The notes beneath the pieces are model-generated. The model saw only the letters and a list, made by a program, of their open reading frames with translations. It searched no databases and had not been told where the DNA came from. The translations under genes were made by a program, and so were the position numbers. Source: a bacterium (lineage in GTDB: Bacteria > Armatimonadota > Zipacnadia > Zipacnadales > Zipacnadaceae). From it: a stretch of DNA of 5,264 nt. This document shows positions 1 to 5,264 of the stretch, in pieces (the stretch's first letter is position 1; each line of letters opens with the position of its first letter). The stretch lies in NCBI GenBank assembly GCA_030607655.1, contig JAUWJN010000195.1:1-5264 (forward strand), given 5' to 3'.

Positions 1-1
1 A

Positions 2-238
2 CTGTCGCGCGAGCTGGCGGACCGCGGTATGTTCCCGGCTATTGATGTATCCCGTTCCTCCACTCGACACCAGGAGCTTCTGTTCAGTGACGAAGAGATG
101 CAAAGTATCTTCCAGTTGCGTAAGGTCCTGCACGCTATGGACACAATTGAGGCTACGGAGACGCTGCTCGCGGGCTTGCGTAAGACCAAGACTAATCAGG
201 AATTCCTGGCTATGGCCGTGGAGGCCTTCAACCGCTAG
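2..238 (+). CDS. rho: Transcription termination factor Rho, C-terminal part (5' end outside window)
   Basis: These are the last 78 codons of Rho, the hexameric RNA-dependent ATPase/helicase that ends transcription in the cytoplasm. The reading frame is open from base 2 and stops at TAG 236-238. Seen: the segment LSRELADRGMFPAID, then a SRSSTR block, then QELLFSDEEM, LRKVLHAM and KTKTNQEFL. These match, in order, the E. coli Rho C-terminus (LSRKIAEKRVFPAID, NRSGTR, KEELLTTQEE, LRKIIHPM, KTNDDF). The final Arg of SRSSTR corresponds to the family's arginine finger (E. coli R366), which completes the ATP site of the neighbouring subunit. There are 56 residues after it against 53 in E. coli, so the C-terminus is normal and not truncated. 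The residue before MFPAID is Gly where E. coli has Arg353. The ATG at 29 lies inside the conserved domain and is not the gene start. The identification is secure; the RNA-binding domain and Walker motifs lie outside the window. Confidence 0.97.
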   Translation: MSRELADRGMFPAIDVSRSSTRHQELLFSDEEMQSIFQLRKVLHAMDTIEATETLLAGLRKTKTNQEFLAMAVEAFNR

Positions 239-263
239 TGCCGGTGAATCTCTGCCAGACAGT

Positions 264-269
264 AAAGGT
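264..269 (+). promoter_or_regulatory. Ribosome binding site deciding the lipoprotein gene start
   Basis: AAAGGT lies 7 nt before the ATG at 277 and is a good Shine-Dalgarno match. It favours the ATG at 277 over the in-frame GTG at 238, which overlaps the rho stop codon. Starting at 277 also places the signal-peptide-like hydrophobic segment close to the N-terminus, as expected. Confidence 0.6.
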
Positions 270-276
270 AACCAAG

Positions 277-1101
277 ATGATAACCAACCCGGCGGTGGGC
301 GCGGCATCCTGGCCGCGATTAGTGGCAGTAGTTGTTATCCTGGGCACGTTGATCGGCGTGGGCGCCTCGTGTCGGCGGCCCTCACCGCCGAGCCCATCCC
401 CCCCAGAAAGCCAACCGATTTCGGTAGATAACTTACTTGCTGACATCGAGCTGTTGGATACGATCAATCGCCTGGAGTTGAATAGCGAGCAGCTTGATAG
501 ACTGATAAAGATTGTCACCCGCATGGAAGGCACCTGTGCTCAATATGACCAGCGCCACGAAGGCTTACAGCGCGAGCTTCAGCCGTTCTTAGCGCAGCAG
601 CGAGCCCTGCTAATCAAAGACCAGCCTGGTTCTGAACCATTACAGGCTGACCTCCAGCGGTGCCAACAAGAGGCGGAGCAGCTTCAGGTTAACCGCTCAA
701 GCGCCCTCCGTCAGACAATCCCTGGCCTGCGTGAGGTGCTGACCGATTCGCAGCTAGAGATCATCGCCGGTGCAGATGAAGCTAAAGTGGAAGCCCGAAA
801 TATATTGGCCTGGCTCAGGGAGCTGCCCGAAGGGGAATTTCAAGAGGAAGGGCCCGCTAATGCCGAAGCCTTAGCGGCTCCCGATCTAGGCTTGGATGTT
901 GAGGCCCTGCTCAACATTTTCACTACTGCCAGGAATATGCCGGCTGCGCAATACCGCCCCGCCCAGAAGGAGCTAGTTAGCCGGCTAGCCCCCATTTTTG
1001 GGGCTACCCCGCAGGCTGCCGATGACCTGCTACTAACGCTGTTTACTAACCCGCGACTAAAGGGCATTCTGTTGGAGAAAGCCGCCATCACTCGTAGGTG
1101 A
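277..1101 (+). CDS. Putative envelope lipoprotein with two LTxxQ-like helical motifs, function unknown
   Basis: A 274-residue protein that I cannot assign to a named gene. Seen: an N-terminal Arg14 followed by a hydrophobic stretch (about residues 15-28), then VGASC with Cys32, which resembles a lipobox although Gly at -3 is atypical. A proline-rich tether follows (about 35-47), suggesting membrane anchoring with the rest of the protein outside the cytoplasm. Residues 55-170 look helical and Gln/Glu/Leu-rich. They carry two related motifs, LNSEQLDRL (68-76) and LTDSQLEII (155-163). These resemble the LTxxQ motifs of Spy/CpxP-type periplasmic helical-hairpin proteins, but distant homology is an inference. 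Two further cysteines (87 and 129) flank the helical region. The C-terminal part (about 205-270) is another predicted helical block with no recognised motif. The gene starts 38 bp after rho and ends 3 bp before the glycosyltransferase, so it probably shares their transcript. The longer alternative start, GTG 238, would add 13 residues. Confidence 0.75.
   Translation: MITNPAVGAASWPRLVAVVVILGTLIGVGASCRRPSPPSPSPPESQPISVDNLLADIELLDTINRLELNSEQLDRLIKIVTRMEGTCAQYDQRHEGLQRELQPFLAQQRALLIKDQPGSEPLQADLQRCQQEAEQLQVNRSSALRQTIPGLREVLTDSQLEIIAGADEAKVEARNILAWLRELPEGEFQEEGPANAEALAAPDLGLDVEALLNIFTTARNMPAAQYRPAQKELVSRLAPIFGATPQAADDLLLTLFTNPRLKGILLEKAAITRR
1095..1100 (+). promoter_or_regulatory. Ribosome binding site of the glycosyltransferase, inside the end of the upstream gene
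   Basis: TAGGTG, continuing into TGA, lies just before the ATG at 1105 and overlaps the last codons and stop (1099-1101) of the lipoprotein gene. A ribosome finishing the upstream gene would sit on this site, which suggests translational coupling between the two genes. Confidence 0.6.
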
Positions 1102-1104
1102 CCG

Positions 1105-2274
1105 ATGCGCATTGGGATATTCACTAACACCTATCCGCCCGCCGTCAATGGGGTCGCGAACTGTGTCGCTGCCTATCGCCAAGGACTGATGGACCGCGGG
1201 CACGATGTAGTGGTATTTGCGCCTTGCCCCGGTGACTATGAACGCCGCGCCGACCCGGACAATGTCTACCGGTTCCCGGCGCTCCCGGTGCCCCTAGACA
1301 TGGACTATTCCATTGCCTTTCCCTATTCTCGGTCCGTGGTCAAGGCTCTGCGCCGCCTGGACTTTGATGTTATTCATACGCAGCACCCCGTCTGGGTGGG
1401 AGCCTGGGGAGCCTGGTATGCCCGCTGGGCCGATGTGCCCCTGGTTACCACCGTGCATACCGAATATGAATTGTTTGCTAATATGGTGCCGCTGCCGGAG
1501 GCCCTGGTCGAGATGTACCTGCGGGTGCGGGTGACTTCGTATTGCAATAAATGTCAAGTGGTTACTACCGCGGTGGATTCAACCCGCCAGCGGCTACAGG
1601 AGCAAGGCGTCACCACCCCCATCGAAATACTGCCCAATCCCACCGCCATAGCCACCTTTGCTGGTGGTAACCGGCGGACAGTGCGCCGGCGCTATGGTGT
1701 GAATGATGAGACAGTCTTGCTGGGATTCGTAGGACGGCTCTCACCGGAGAAGAATCTGGGGCTGCTGATGGCGGCGGTGAGCCAGGTGCTCCGCAGAGAA
1801 CCCCATACCGCCTTCCTGGTAGTCGGCGAAGGGCCGAAGAAGGAAGCTATGCAGCAGATGGCGGCCAATATGGGTATCGCGGAGCGGGTGTTCTTTGCCG
1901 GGGCGGTAGCCCACACCGAAATTCCCGACTTCCAGGCGGCACTTGACTTGTTTGTGACCACCAGTCTCAGTGAGACTCAGCCGCTGGCCTATACGGAGGC
2001 GATGGCGGCCGGTACGCCGGTGGTAGCTATGAAAGCGCCGGGCGCTGAAGATATGATAGAAGACGGCATCAATGGGCTGCTGGCTGACGAGGAGGCCGGG
2101 GCCAGTGGTCTGGCGGAGGTGGTACTGGGGCTGGCACAAGATCCAGCCCGACGCGCGGAGATAGGCCACCGGGCCCAGGAGTGGGTGAAGCAGTTTGATG
2201 TTGACCACGTTACGCAACGGCTGCTGGGAATTTACGAGCAGGCCGAGCAGCTTGCCGGCGAAGCGCCGATCTGA
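1105..2274 (+). CDS. Glycosyltransferase family 4 (GT-B fold), likely lipid or polysaccharide glycosylation
   Basis: A complete 389-residue GT4 enzyme, the usual length for the family. These retaining glycosyltransferases move a sugar from a nucleotide donor to an acceptor, typically at the inner face of the cytoplasmic membrane. Seen: the N-terminal acceptor domain opens with GIFTNTYPPAVNGVANCV (residues 4-21), the Gly-rich loop of this family, followed by TQHP (92-95) and TTVHTEYELF (115-124). The C-terminal donor domain has GFVGRLSPEKN (207-217) with the phosphate-binding pair Arg211/Lys216, VVGEGP (239-244), and the EX7E motif with Glu290 and Glu298 in SETQPLAYTEAMAAGTPVV. All expected catalytic elements are present. 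The N-terminal pattern is that of the subgroup containing diacylglycerol glucosyltransferases and PimB/MgtA-like mannosyltransferases. The exact donor and acceptor cannot be read from sequence. No transmembrane helix is evident, so membrane association would be peripheral. The gene begins 3 bp after the lipoprotein gene, which hints at a shared envelope-related role. Confidence 0.93.
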   Translation: MRIGIFTNTYPPAVNGVANCVAAYRQGLMDRGHDVVVFAPCPGDYERRADPDNVYRFPALPVPLDMDYSIAFPYSRSVVKALRRLDFDVIHTQHPVWVGAWGAWYARWADVPLVTTVHTEYELFANMVPLPEALVEMYLRVRVTSYCNKCQVVTTAVDSTRQRLQEQGVTTPIEILPNPTAIATFAGGNRRTVRRRYGVNDETVLLGFVGRLSPEKNLGLLMAAVSQVLRREPHTAFLVVGEGPKKEAMQQMAANMGIAERVFFAGAVAHTEIPDFQAALDLFVTTSLSETQPLAYTEAMAAGTPVVAMKAPGAEDMIEDGINGLLADEEAGASGLAEVVLGLAQDPARRAEIGHRAQEWVKQFDVDHVTQRLLGIYEQAEQLAGEAPI

Positions 2275-2312
2275 TTTTGGTAACAATTATTGATCTATAA
2301 GCAGGAAGGACT

Positions 2313-2342
2313 ATGCAGACTTATGACGAATTGCCTGGATGA
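2313..2342 (+). CDS. Possible 9-codon leader micro-ORF
   Basis: An ATG at 2313 is preceded by a purine-rich AGGAAGGA (2303-2310), one of the strongest Shine-Dalgarno-like sequences in the window. It encodes MQTYDELPG and stops at TGA 2340-2342. The stop overlaps the ATG (2339) of the next micro-ORF as ATGA, the classic geometry for translational re-initiation. The peptide has no run of a single regulatory amino acid. It may be a leader peptide whose translation matters more than its product, or chance; the good Shine-Dalgarno is the main support. Confidence 0.3.
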   Translation: MQTYDELPG

Positions 2343-2443
2343 ACGACTTGAAGAGAGGTGATGAGAGCGGTACGCTGTCACTGCAAGTAATGGTGGCCGT
2401 CAGCGGGCGGGCACCATTTTTGTGCACCAGCCAGATATCATGA
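2339..2443 (+). CDS. Possible 34-codon leader ORF running through the carB hairpin
   Basis: The ORF starts at an ATG overlapping the stop of the 9-codon ORF and ends at TGA 2441-2443, 18 nt before the carB start. It encodes 34 residues beginning MNDLKRGDES and ending LCTSQIS, with no recognisable domain. It has no Shine-Dalgarno of its own, so translation would depend on coupling to the preceding ORF. The terminator-like hairpin at 2389-2421 lies entirely inside it, so a translating ribosome would disrupt that hairpin. This layout resembles the enterobacterial pyrL leader ORF before pyrBI. An open frame of 34 codons can easily occur by chance. Confidence 0.25.
   Translation: MNDLKRGDESGTLSLQVMVAVSGRAPFLCTSQIS
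2358..2381 (+). promoter_or_regulatory. Short hairpin in the carB leader
   Basis: GTGA (2358-2361) can pair with TCAC (2378-2381), enclosing AGCG-GTA-CGCT (2366-2376), with an asymmetric internal loop between the two stems. The segment CGCTG (2373-2377) is also complementary to CAGCG (2401-2405) in the loop of the downstream hairpin, so alternative pairings are possible. The stems are short and the functional significance is unproven. Confidence 0.25.
2389..2421 (+). terminator. Terminator-like hairpin with T-run, possible carB attenuator
   Basis: AATGGT plus GCC (2389-2398, one bulged G) pairs with GGC plus ACCATT (2410-2418). This gives a 9-bp stem around an 11-nt GC-rich loop, and five T residues (2417-2421) overlap the base of the stem and run on from it. 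The shape is that of a modest rho-independent terminator. It lies 40 nt before carB, so it could end the upstream transcript or act as an attenuator controlling carB. The U-tract is short and partly within the stem, which lowers confidence. A second CACCA at 2425-2429 could compete for pairing with TGGTG (2391-2395). Confidence 0.4.
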
Positions 2444-2449
2444 CTCAAC

Positions 2450-2455
2450 TAAGGA
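2450..2455 (+). promoter_or_regulatory. carB ribosome binding site
   Basis: TAAGGA lies 6 nt before the carB ATG at 2462. It confirms this start, which also matches the MPKRTD N-terminus of E. coli CarB. Confidence 0.7.
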
Positions 2456-2461
2456 TAACTG

Positions 2462-5264
2462 ATGCCCAAGCGAACTGACCTAGAAAAGATACTGATAATC
2501 GGCTCCGGGCCGATAGTCATTGGCCAGGCCTGCGAATTTGACTACTCGGGGGCCCAGGCCTGCAAGGCCCTGCGCGAGGAAGGCTACACTGTAATCCTGG
2601 TAAACTCCAACCCCGCGACGATAATGACGGACCCGGAGATGGCCGATCGCACCTACATTGAGCCTCTGAATGCCGAAACTGTGGCCCGAATAATCGCTGA
2701 GGAGAAACCGGAGGCCTTGCTGCCCACTTTAGGAGGCCAGACCGGACTGAACCTGGCGTTGGAACTGGCGGAATCGGGCATCCTGTCGCGGCACAATGTC
2801 GAACTCATCGGGGCCACCCGCAAGGCGATCAAGAAAGCCGAAGACCGCGAGCTATTCAAGGATGCCATGCTGGCCGCGGGTCTGGACCTGCCCCAGAGCG
2901 CATTTGCCAGTAACGTGCGTGATGTCGGGCAGATTGCCGAGAAGATTGGCTTTCCGCTGATCATTCGCCCATCGGCGACGCTGGGAGGCACCGGCGGCGG
3001 AACTGCCTATAATATGGAGGAGTTGCACCTAGCTGCCGCTCGCGGGCTGGATGCCAGCCCGATGAACGAGATCTTGGTAGAAGAGTCAGTTATTGGCTGG
3101 AAGGAATTCGAACTGGAAGTAATGCGGGATGGGAAGGATAACGTAGTAATTGTCTGCTCCATTGAAAACTTTGATCCTATGGGGATACACACCGGCGACT
3201 CAATCACGGTCGCCCCGGCGCAGACGCTGACCGACCAGGAGTACCAACTGATGCGCAACCTGGCCATCCGCGTCATCCGTGAGATCGGCGTGGATACCGG
3301 GGGCAGCAATATCCAGTTCGCGGTCGACCCGGATGATGGGCGGATGATCGTTATCGAGATGAATCCTCGCGTAAGCCGCTCGTCGGCACTGGCTTCCAAG
3401 GCGACCGGCTTCCCCATCGCCAAGATTGCAGCCAAGTTGGCGGTGGGTTATACCCTTGATGAGTTGCGTAACGACATCACGCGGGAGACCCCGACGTGCT
3501 TCGAGCCAACCATAGATTATGTGGTGACCAAAATTCCCCGGTGGGCGTTCGAGAAATTTCCTGGTGCCGACCCGGAGCTTATGACCCAGATGAAATCGGT
3601 GGGCGAAGCGATGTCCATTGGCCGGACCTTCCGCGAATCGCTGCAAAAAGGAATTCGCTCGCTGGAGATAGGCCGCTTTGGATTGGGCGGCGACGGGAAA
3701 GGCACCCACTATGATGAGCTCCCCCGGGCTGAACTTGAGGAAATTCTTCAGACGCCCCATCCCGACCGGCTCTTCCAGTTGCGCAGTGCGCTGCGAGCGG
3801 GGGTGAGTGTTGACGAACTTTACCAGATCACTAAGATTGATCCTTGGTTCCTCCACCAGATGCAGCAGATTGTCTATCAACAGGACGAACTGGTTCAGAT
3901 GCGACAAAGCGGCGGCCTGGATAGTATTGATGATGACCACTTGCGGCGGCTCAAGCAGGCCGGCTTTTCTGACCAGCAAATTGCTACTTTGACCAAAAGC
4001 GATGAAGATACCGTGCGCCGGGTGCGCAAGGAAAAGGGCATTGAGCCGGTGGTCAAGCTGGTGGATACCTGTGCCGCCGAGTTTGAAGCCTACACGCCCT
4101 ACTTCTACCTCACCTACGAACGGGAGGATGAATTTCGTCCCAGCGACAAGCCCAATATCGTCATCCTCGGCGGTGGGCCTAACCGCATCGGTCAGGGCAT
4201 TGAGGTTGACTATTGTTGCGTCCATGCGGCCTTTGCTCTGAAAGAGGATGGCTACGACACCATAATAATCAATAGCAATCCGGAGACCGTCAGTACCGAC
4301 TATGATACTTCCGACAAGCTGTATTTTGAGCCCCTGACCCTGGAAGATGTGCTGAATATCTGTGACAAAGAGCAGCCGGATGGAGTTATTGTGCAGTTCG
4401 GCGGCCAGACGCCCCTGAATCTCGCTGAAGACCTCGAGCGCTACGGAGTGCCCATAATCGGCACCACTCCGGAGAGCATTCGGCGTGCCGAAGACCGCGA
4501 AAGCTTCAAACAACTGCTCAATAAGCTGGGCCTGACTCAGCCAGCCAATGACACGGCTACTTCGGTAGAGGGCGCTCTGGCTACGGCTAATGATATTGGC
4601 TATCCGATAGTGGTGCGGCCTTCGTATGTGCTGGGCGGGCGGGCGATGAGCATTGTCTACAACGATGAGCAGCTCCAGCACTATATGAGCGCGGCAGTGG
4701 AAGCCTCTCCCGAACATCCAGTGCTAATTGACAAGTTCCTGGAAGATGCTATTGAAGTAGATGTAGATGCGATTGCCGATGGCGAGCGGTGTGTGATCGG
4801 CGGGATTATGGAGCATATTGAAGAGGCCGGCATCCACTCCGGCGACTCGGCCTGCGTGCTGCCGGCCTTTAGCCTGGCCGAGGATGAACTGGAGGAAATA
4901 GAACGGCAGACCAAGGCCATGGCCGGCGAACTTAATGTGGTGGGGCTGATGAATGTTCAGTATGCCATTCGCAACGAGGTCCTGTATGTGTTAGAGGTCA
5001 ATCCCCGGGCCTCGCGGACCATACCGTTCGTCAGCAAGGCTATCGGCGTTCCGCTGGCTAAATTGGCGGCGCGGGTGATGGGGGGCAAGACTCTGGAAGA
5101 GCTGGGCTTCACTGAGGGGGTGGACATTGAGCATACTGCCGTGAAGTGCCCGGTCTTCCCCTTCAGTAAGTTCTCGGGTATTGACACGATACTGGGGCCG
5201 GAGATGAAATCCACCGGCGAGGTTATGGGGATTGATGCCCGCTTTGGAGCCGCCTTTGCCAAGG
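2462..5264 (+). CDS. carB: Carbamoyl-phosphate synthase large subunit (3' end outside window)
   Basis: CarB makes carbamoyl phosphate from bicarbonate, ammonia (from glutamine via CarA) and two ATP, feeding pyrimidine and arginine synthesis in the cytoplasm. The frame is open from ATG 2462 to the edge: 934 residues of about 1,070. Seen in order: N-terminal MPKRTDLEKILIIGSGPIVIG and the first ATP-grasp (carboxyphosphate) half to about residue 400, with Gln285, Glu299 and Asn301 in IQF and VIEMNPRVSRSS, at the same numbers as E. coli; a helical oligomerisation domain (about 402-555); and the second ATP-grasp (carbamoyl phosphate) half from about 565, opening IVILGGGPNRIGQGIE, with Gln833, Glu845 and Asn847 in VLEVNPRASRT. 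Glu787 and the following HSGDSAC match the E. coli ornithine-site region. The visible protein ends in LGPEMKSTGEVMG, just where the C-terminal MGS-like allosteric domain begins, so effector control (UMP, ornithine, IMP) cannot be judged. No frameshift or missing key residue was seen. No carA lies directly upstream. Confidence 0.98.
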   Translation, partial: MPKRTDLEKILIIGSGPIVIGQACEFDYSGAQACKALREEGYTVILVNSNPATIMTDPEMADRTYIEPLNAETVARIIAEEKPEALLPTLGGQTGLNLALELAESGILSRHNVELIGATRKAIKKAEDRELFKDAMLAAGLDLPQSAFASNVRDVGQIAEKIGFPLIIRPSATLGGTGGGTAYNMEELHLAAARGLDASPMNEILVEESVIGWKEFELEVMRDGKDNVVIVCSIENFDPMGIHTGDSITVAPAQTLTDQEYQLMRNLAIRVIREIGVDTGGSNIQFAVDPDDGRMIVIEMNPRVSRSSALASKATGFPIAKIAAKLAVGYTLDELRNDITRETPTCFEPTIDYVVTKIPRWAFEKFPGADPELMTQMKSVGEAMSIGRTFRESLQKGIRSLEIGRFGLGGDGKGTHYDELPRAELEEILQTPHPDRLFQLRSALRAGVSVDELYQITKIDPWFLHQMQQIVYQQDELVQMRQSGGLDSIDDDHLRRLKQAGFSDQQIATLTKSDEDTVRRVRKEKGIEPVVKLVDTCAAEFEAYTPYFYLTYEREDEFRPSDKPNIVILGGGPNRIGQGIEVDYCCVHAAFALKEDGYDTIIINSNPETVSTDYDTSDKLYFEPLTLEDVLNICDKEQPDGVIVQFGGQTPLNLAEDLERYGVPIIGTTPESIRRAEDRESFKQLLNKLGLTQPANDTATSVEGALATANDIGYPIVVRPSYVLGGRAMSIVYNDEQLQHYMSAAVEASPEHPVLIDKFLEDAIEVDVDAIADGERCVIGGIMEHIEEAGIHSGDSACVLPAFSLAEDELEEIERQTKAMAGELNVVGLMNVQYAIRNEVLYVLEVNPRASRTIPFVSKAIGVPLAKLAARVMGGKTLEELGFTEGVDIEHTAVKCPVFPFSKFSGIDTILGPEMKSTGEVMGIDARFGAAFAK
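2837..4500 (+). repeat. Internal duplication of carB halves, with a 14-nt identical segment
   Basis: The two ATP-grasp halves of CarB are homologous. A 14-nt stretch, GCCGAAGACCGCGA, occurs identically at 2837-2850 and 4487-4500, in the same frame, encoding AEDRE at residues 126-130 and 676-680. Other matching pairs include GGQTGLNLA with GGQTPLNLA. This is the known ancient gene duplication of the family; the nucleotide identity reflects protein constraint and is not a recent repeat. Confidence 0.8.

Larger units (their letters stand above)
2275..2461 (+). promoter_or_regulatory. Intergenic leader upstream of carB, possible promoter and attenuator
   Basis: This 187-bp stretch separates the glycosyltransferase from carB and is the only sizeable gap in the window. 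Its first 26 bases (2275-2300) are much more AT-rich than the flanking genes and could hold a promoter. A TTGGTA at 2277 and a TATAAG at 2296 are only about 13 bp apart, which is too close for a normal sigma-70 pair; TTGATC is seen at 2290 and TATGCA at 2312 with 16 bp between, but both boxes are weak. No promoter is therefore called precisely. Downstream are two micro-ORFs, two hairpins and the carB Shine-Dalgarno. I found no convincing PyrR-binding, T-box or other riboswitch consensus. Confidence 0.5.

Noticed and set aside
238..276. GTG start overlapping the rho stop codon as the lipoprotein gene start
   Set aside because: The ATG at 277 has a better-placed Shine-Dalgarno, and the extra 13 residues would push the signal segment away from the N-terminus. 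It remains possible as a translationally coupled start.
42..431. 129-codon + strand frame overlapping rho and the lipoprotein gene
   Set aside because: It overlaps clear Rho coding sequence in another frame, and its Arg/Cys/Trp-rich translation looks like an out-of-frame shadow.
2256..2278. CGGCG-AAG-CGCCG hairpin at the end of the glycosyltransferase gene followed by ATTTT, as a terminator
   Set aside because: The stem is only 5 bp, the loop is three bases, and the T-run is just four bases and 6 nt away, too weak to call.
1741..2286. 181-codon - strand frame inside the glycosyltransferase
   Set aside because: It is antisense to the conserved donor domain of the GT4 gene and shows no motif of its own.
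2339..2430. PyrR-binding site or T-box-like element in the carB leader
   Set aside because: An AGAGAGGTG string at 2352-2360 is faintly like the PyrR loop, but the rest of the consensus is missing, and no T-box sequence is present.
3200..4717. 505-codon open frame on the - strand inside carB
   Set aside because: It lies wholly antisense to conserved CarB coding sequence, its translation shows no recognisable domain, and the open antisense frame is explained by the codon usage of carB.

Overview
The window is ordinary bacterial chromosome: four protein-coding genes, all on the + strand, densely packed and moderately GC-rich. The ends are cut, so the first gene (rho) lacks its 5' part and the last (carB) lacks its 3' part. 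A bacterial Rho factor, a bacterial-type CarB and Shine-Dalgarno sites all indicate a bacterium. The phylum cannot be fixed from the sequence. The second gene encodes a likely lipoprotein, but this does not decide between envelope types.

Layout: (1) positions 2-238 hold the last 78 codons of transcription termination factor Rho. (2) 277-1101 encode a putative membrane-anchored lipoprotein with a proline-rich tether and two LTxxQ-like helical motifs. (3) 1105-2274 encode a complete GT4-family (GT-B fold) glycosyltransferase, of the subgroup that includes glycolipid glucosyl- and mannosyltransferases. (4) 2275-2461 is the only sizeable intergenic region (187 bp). It holds an AT-rich stretch, two overlapping micro-ORFs, two hairpins (the second resembling a rho-independent terminator) and the carB ribosome binding site. 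(5) 2462-5264 encode the first 934 residues of the carbamoyl-phosphate synthase large subunit, which stay in one uninterrupted frame up to the edge.

The rho, lipoprotein and glycosyltransferase genes are separated by 38 and 3 bp. They look like one transcription unit, and the glycosyltransferase is probably translationally coupled to the lipoprotein gene. carB is set apart by the 187-bp leader and is likely to have its own control. carA, the glutaminase-subunit gene often found just before carB, is not there. The most interesting point is the carB leader. A 34-codon ORF runs through a terminator-like hairpin and stops 18 nt before carB, an arrangement that resembles the enterobacterial pyrBI (pyrL) attenuator. 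This is a hypothesis. No clear sign of a novel system, mobile element, CRISPR array or RNA gene was seen.
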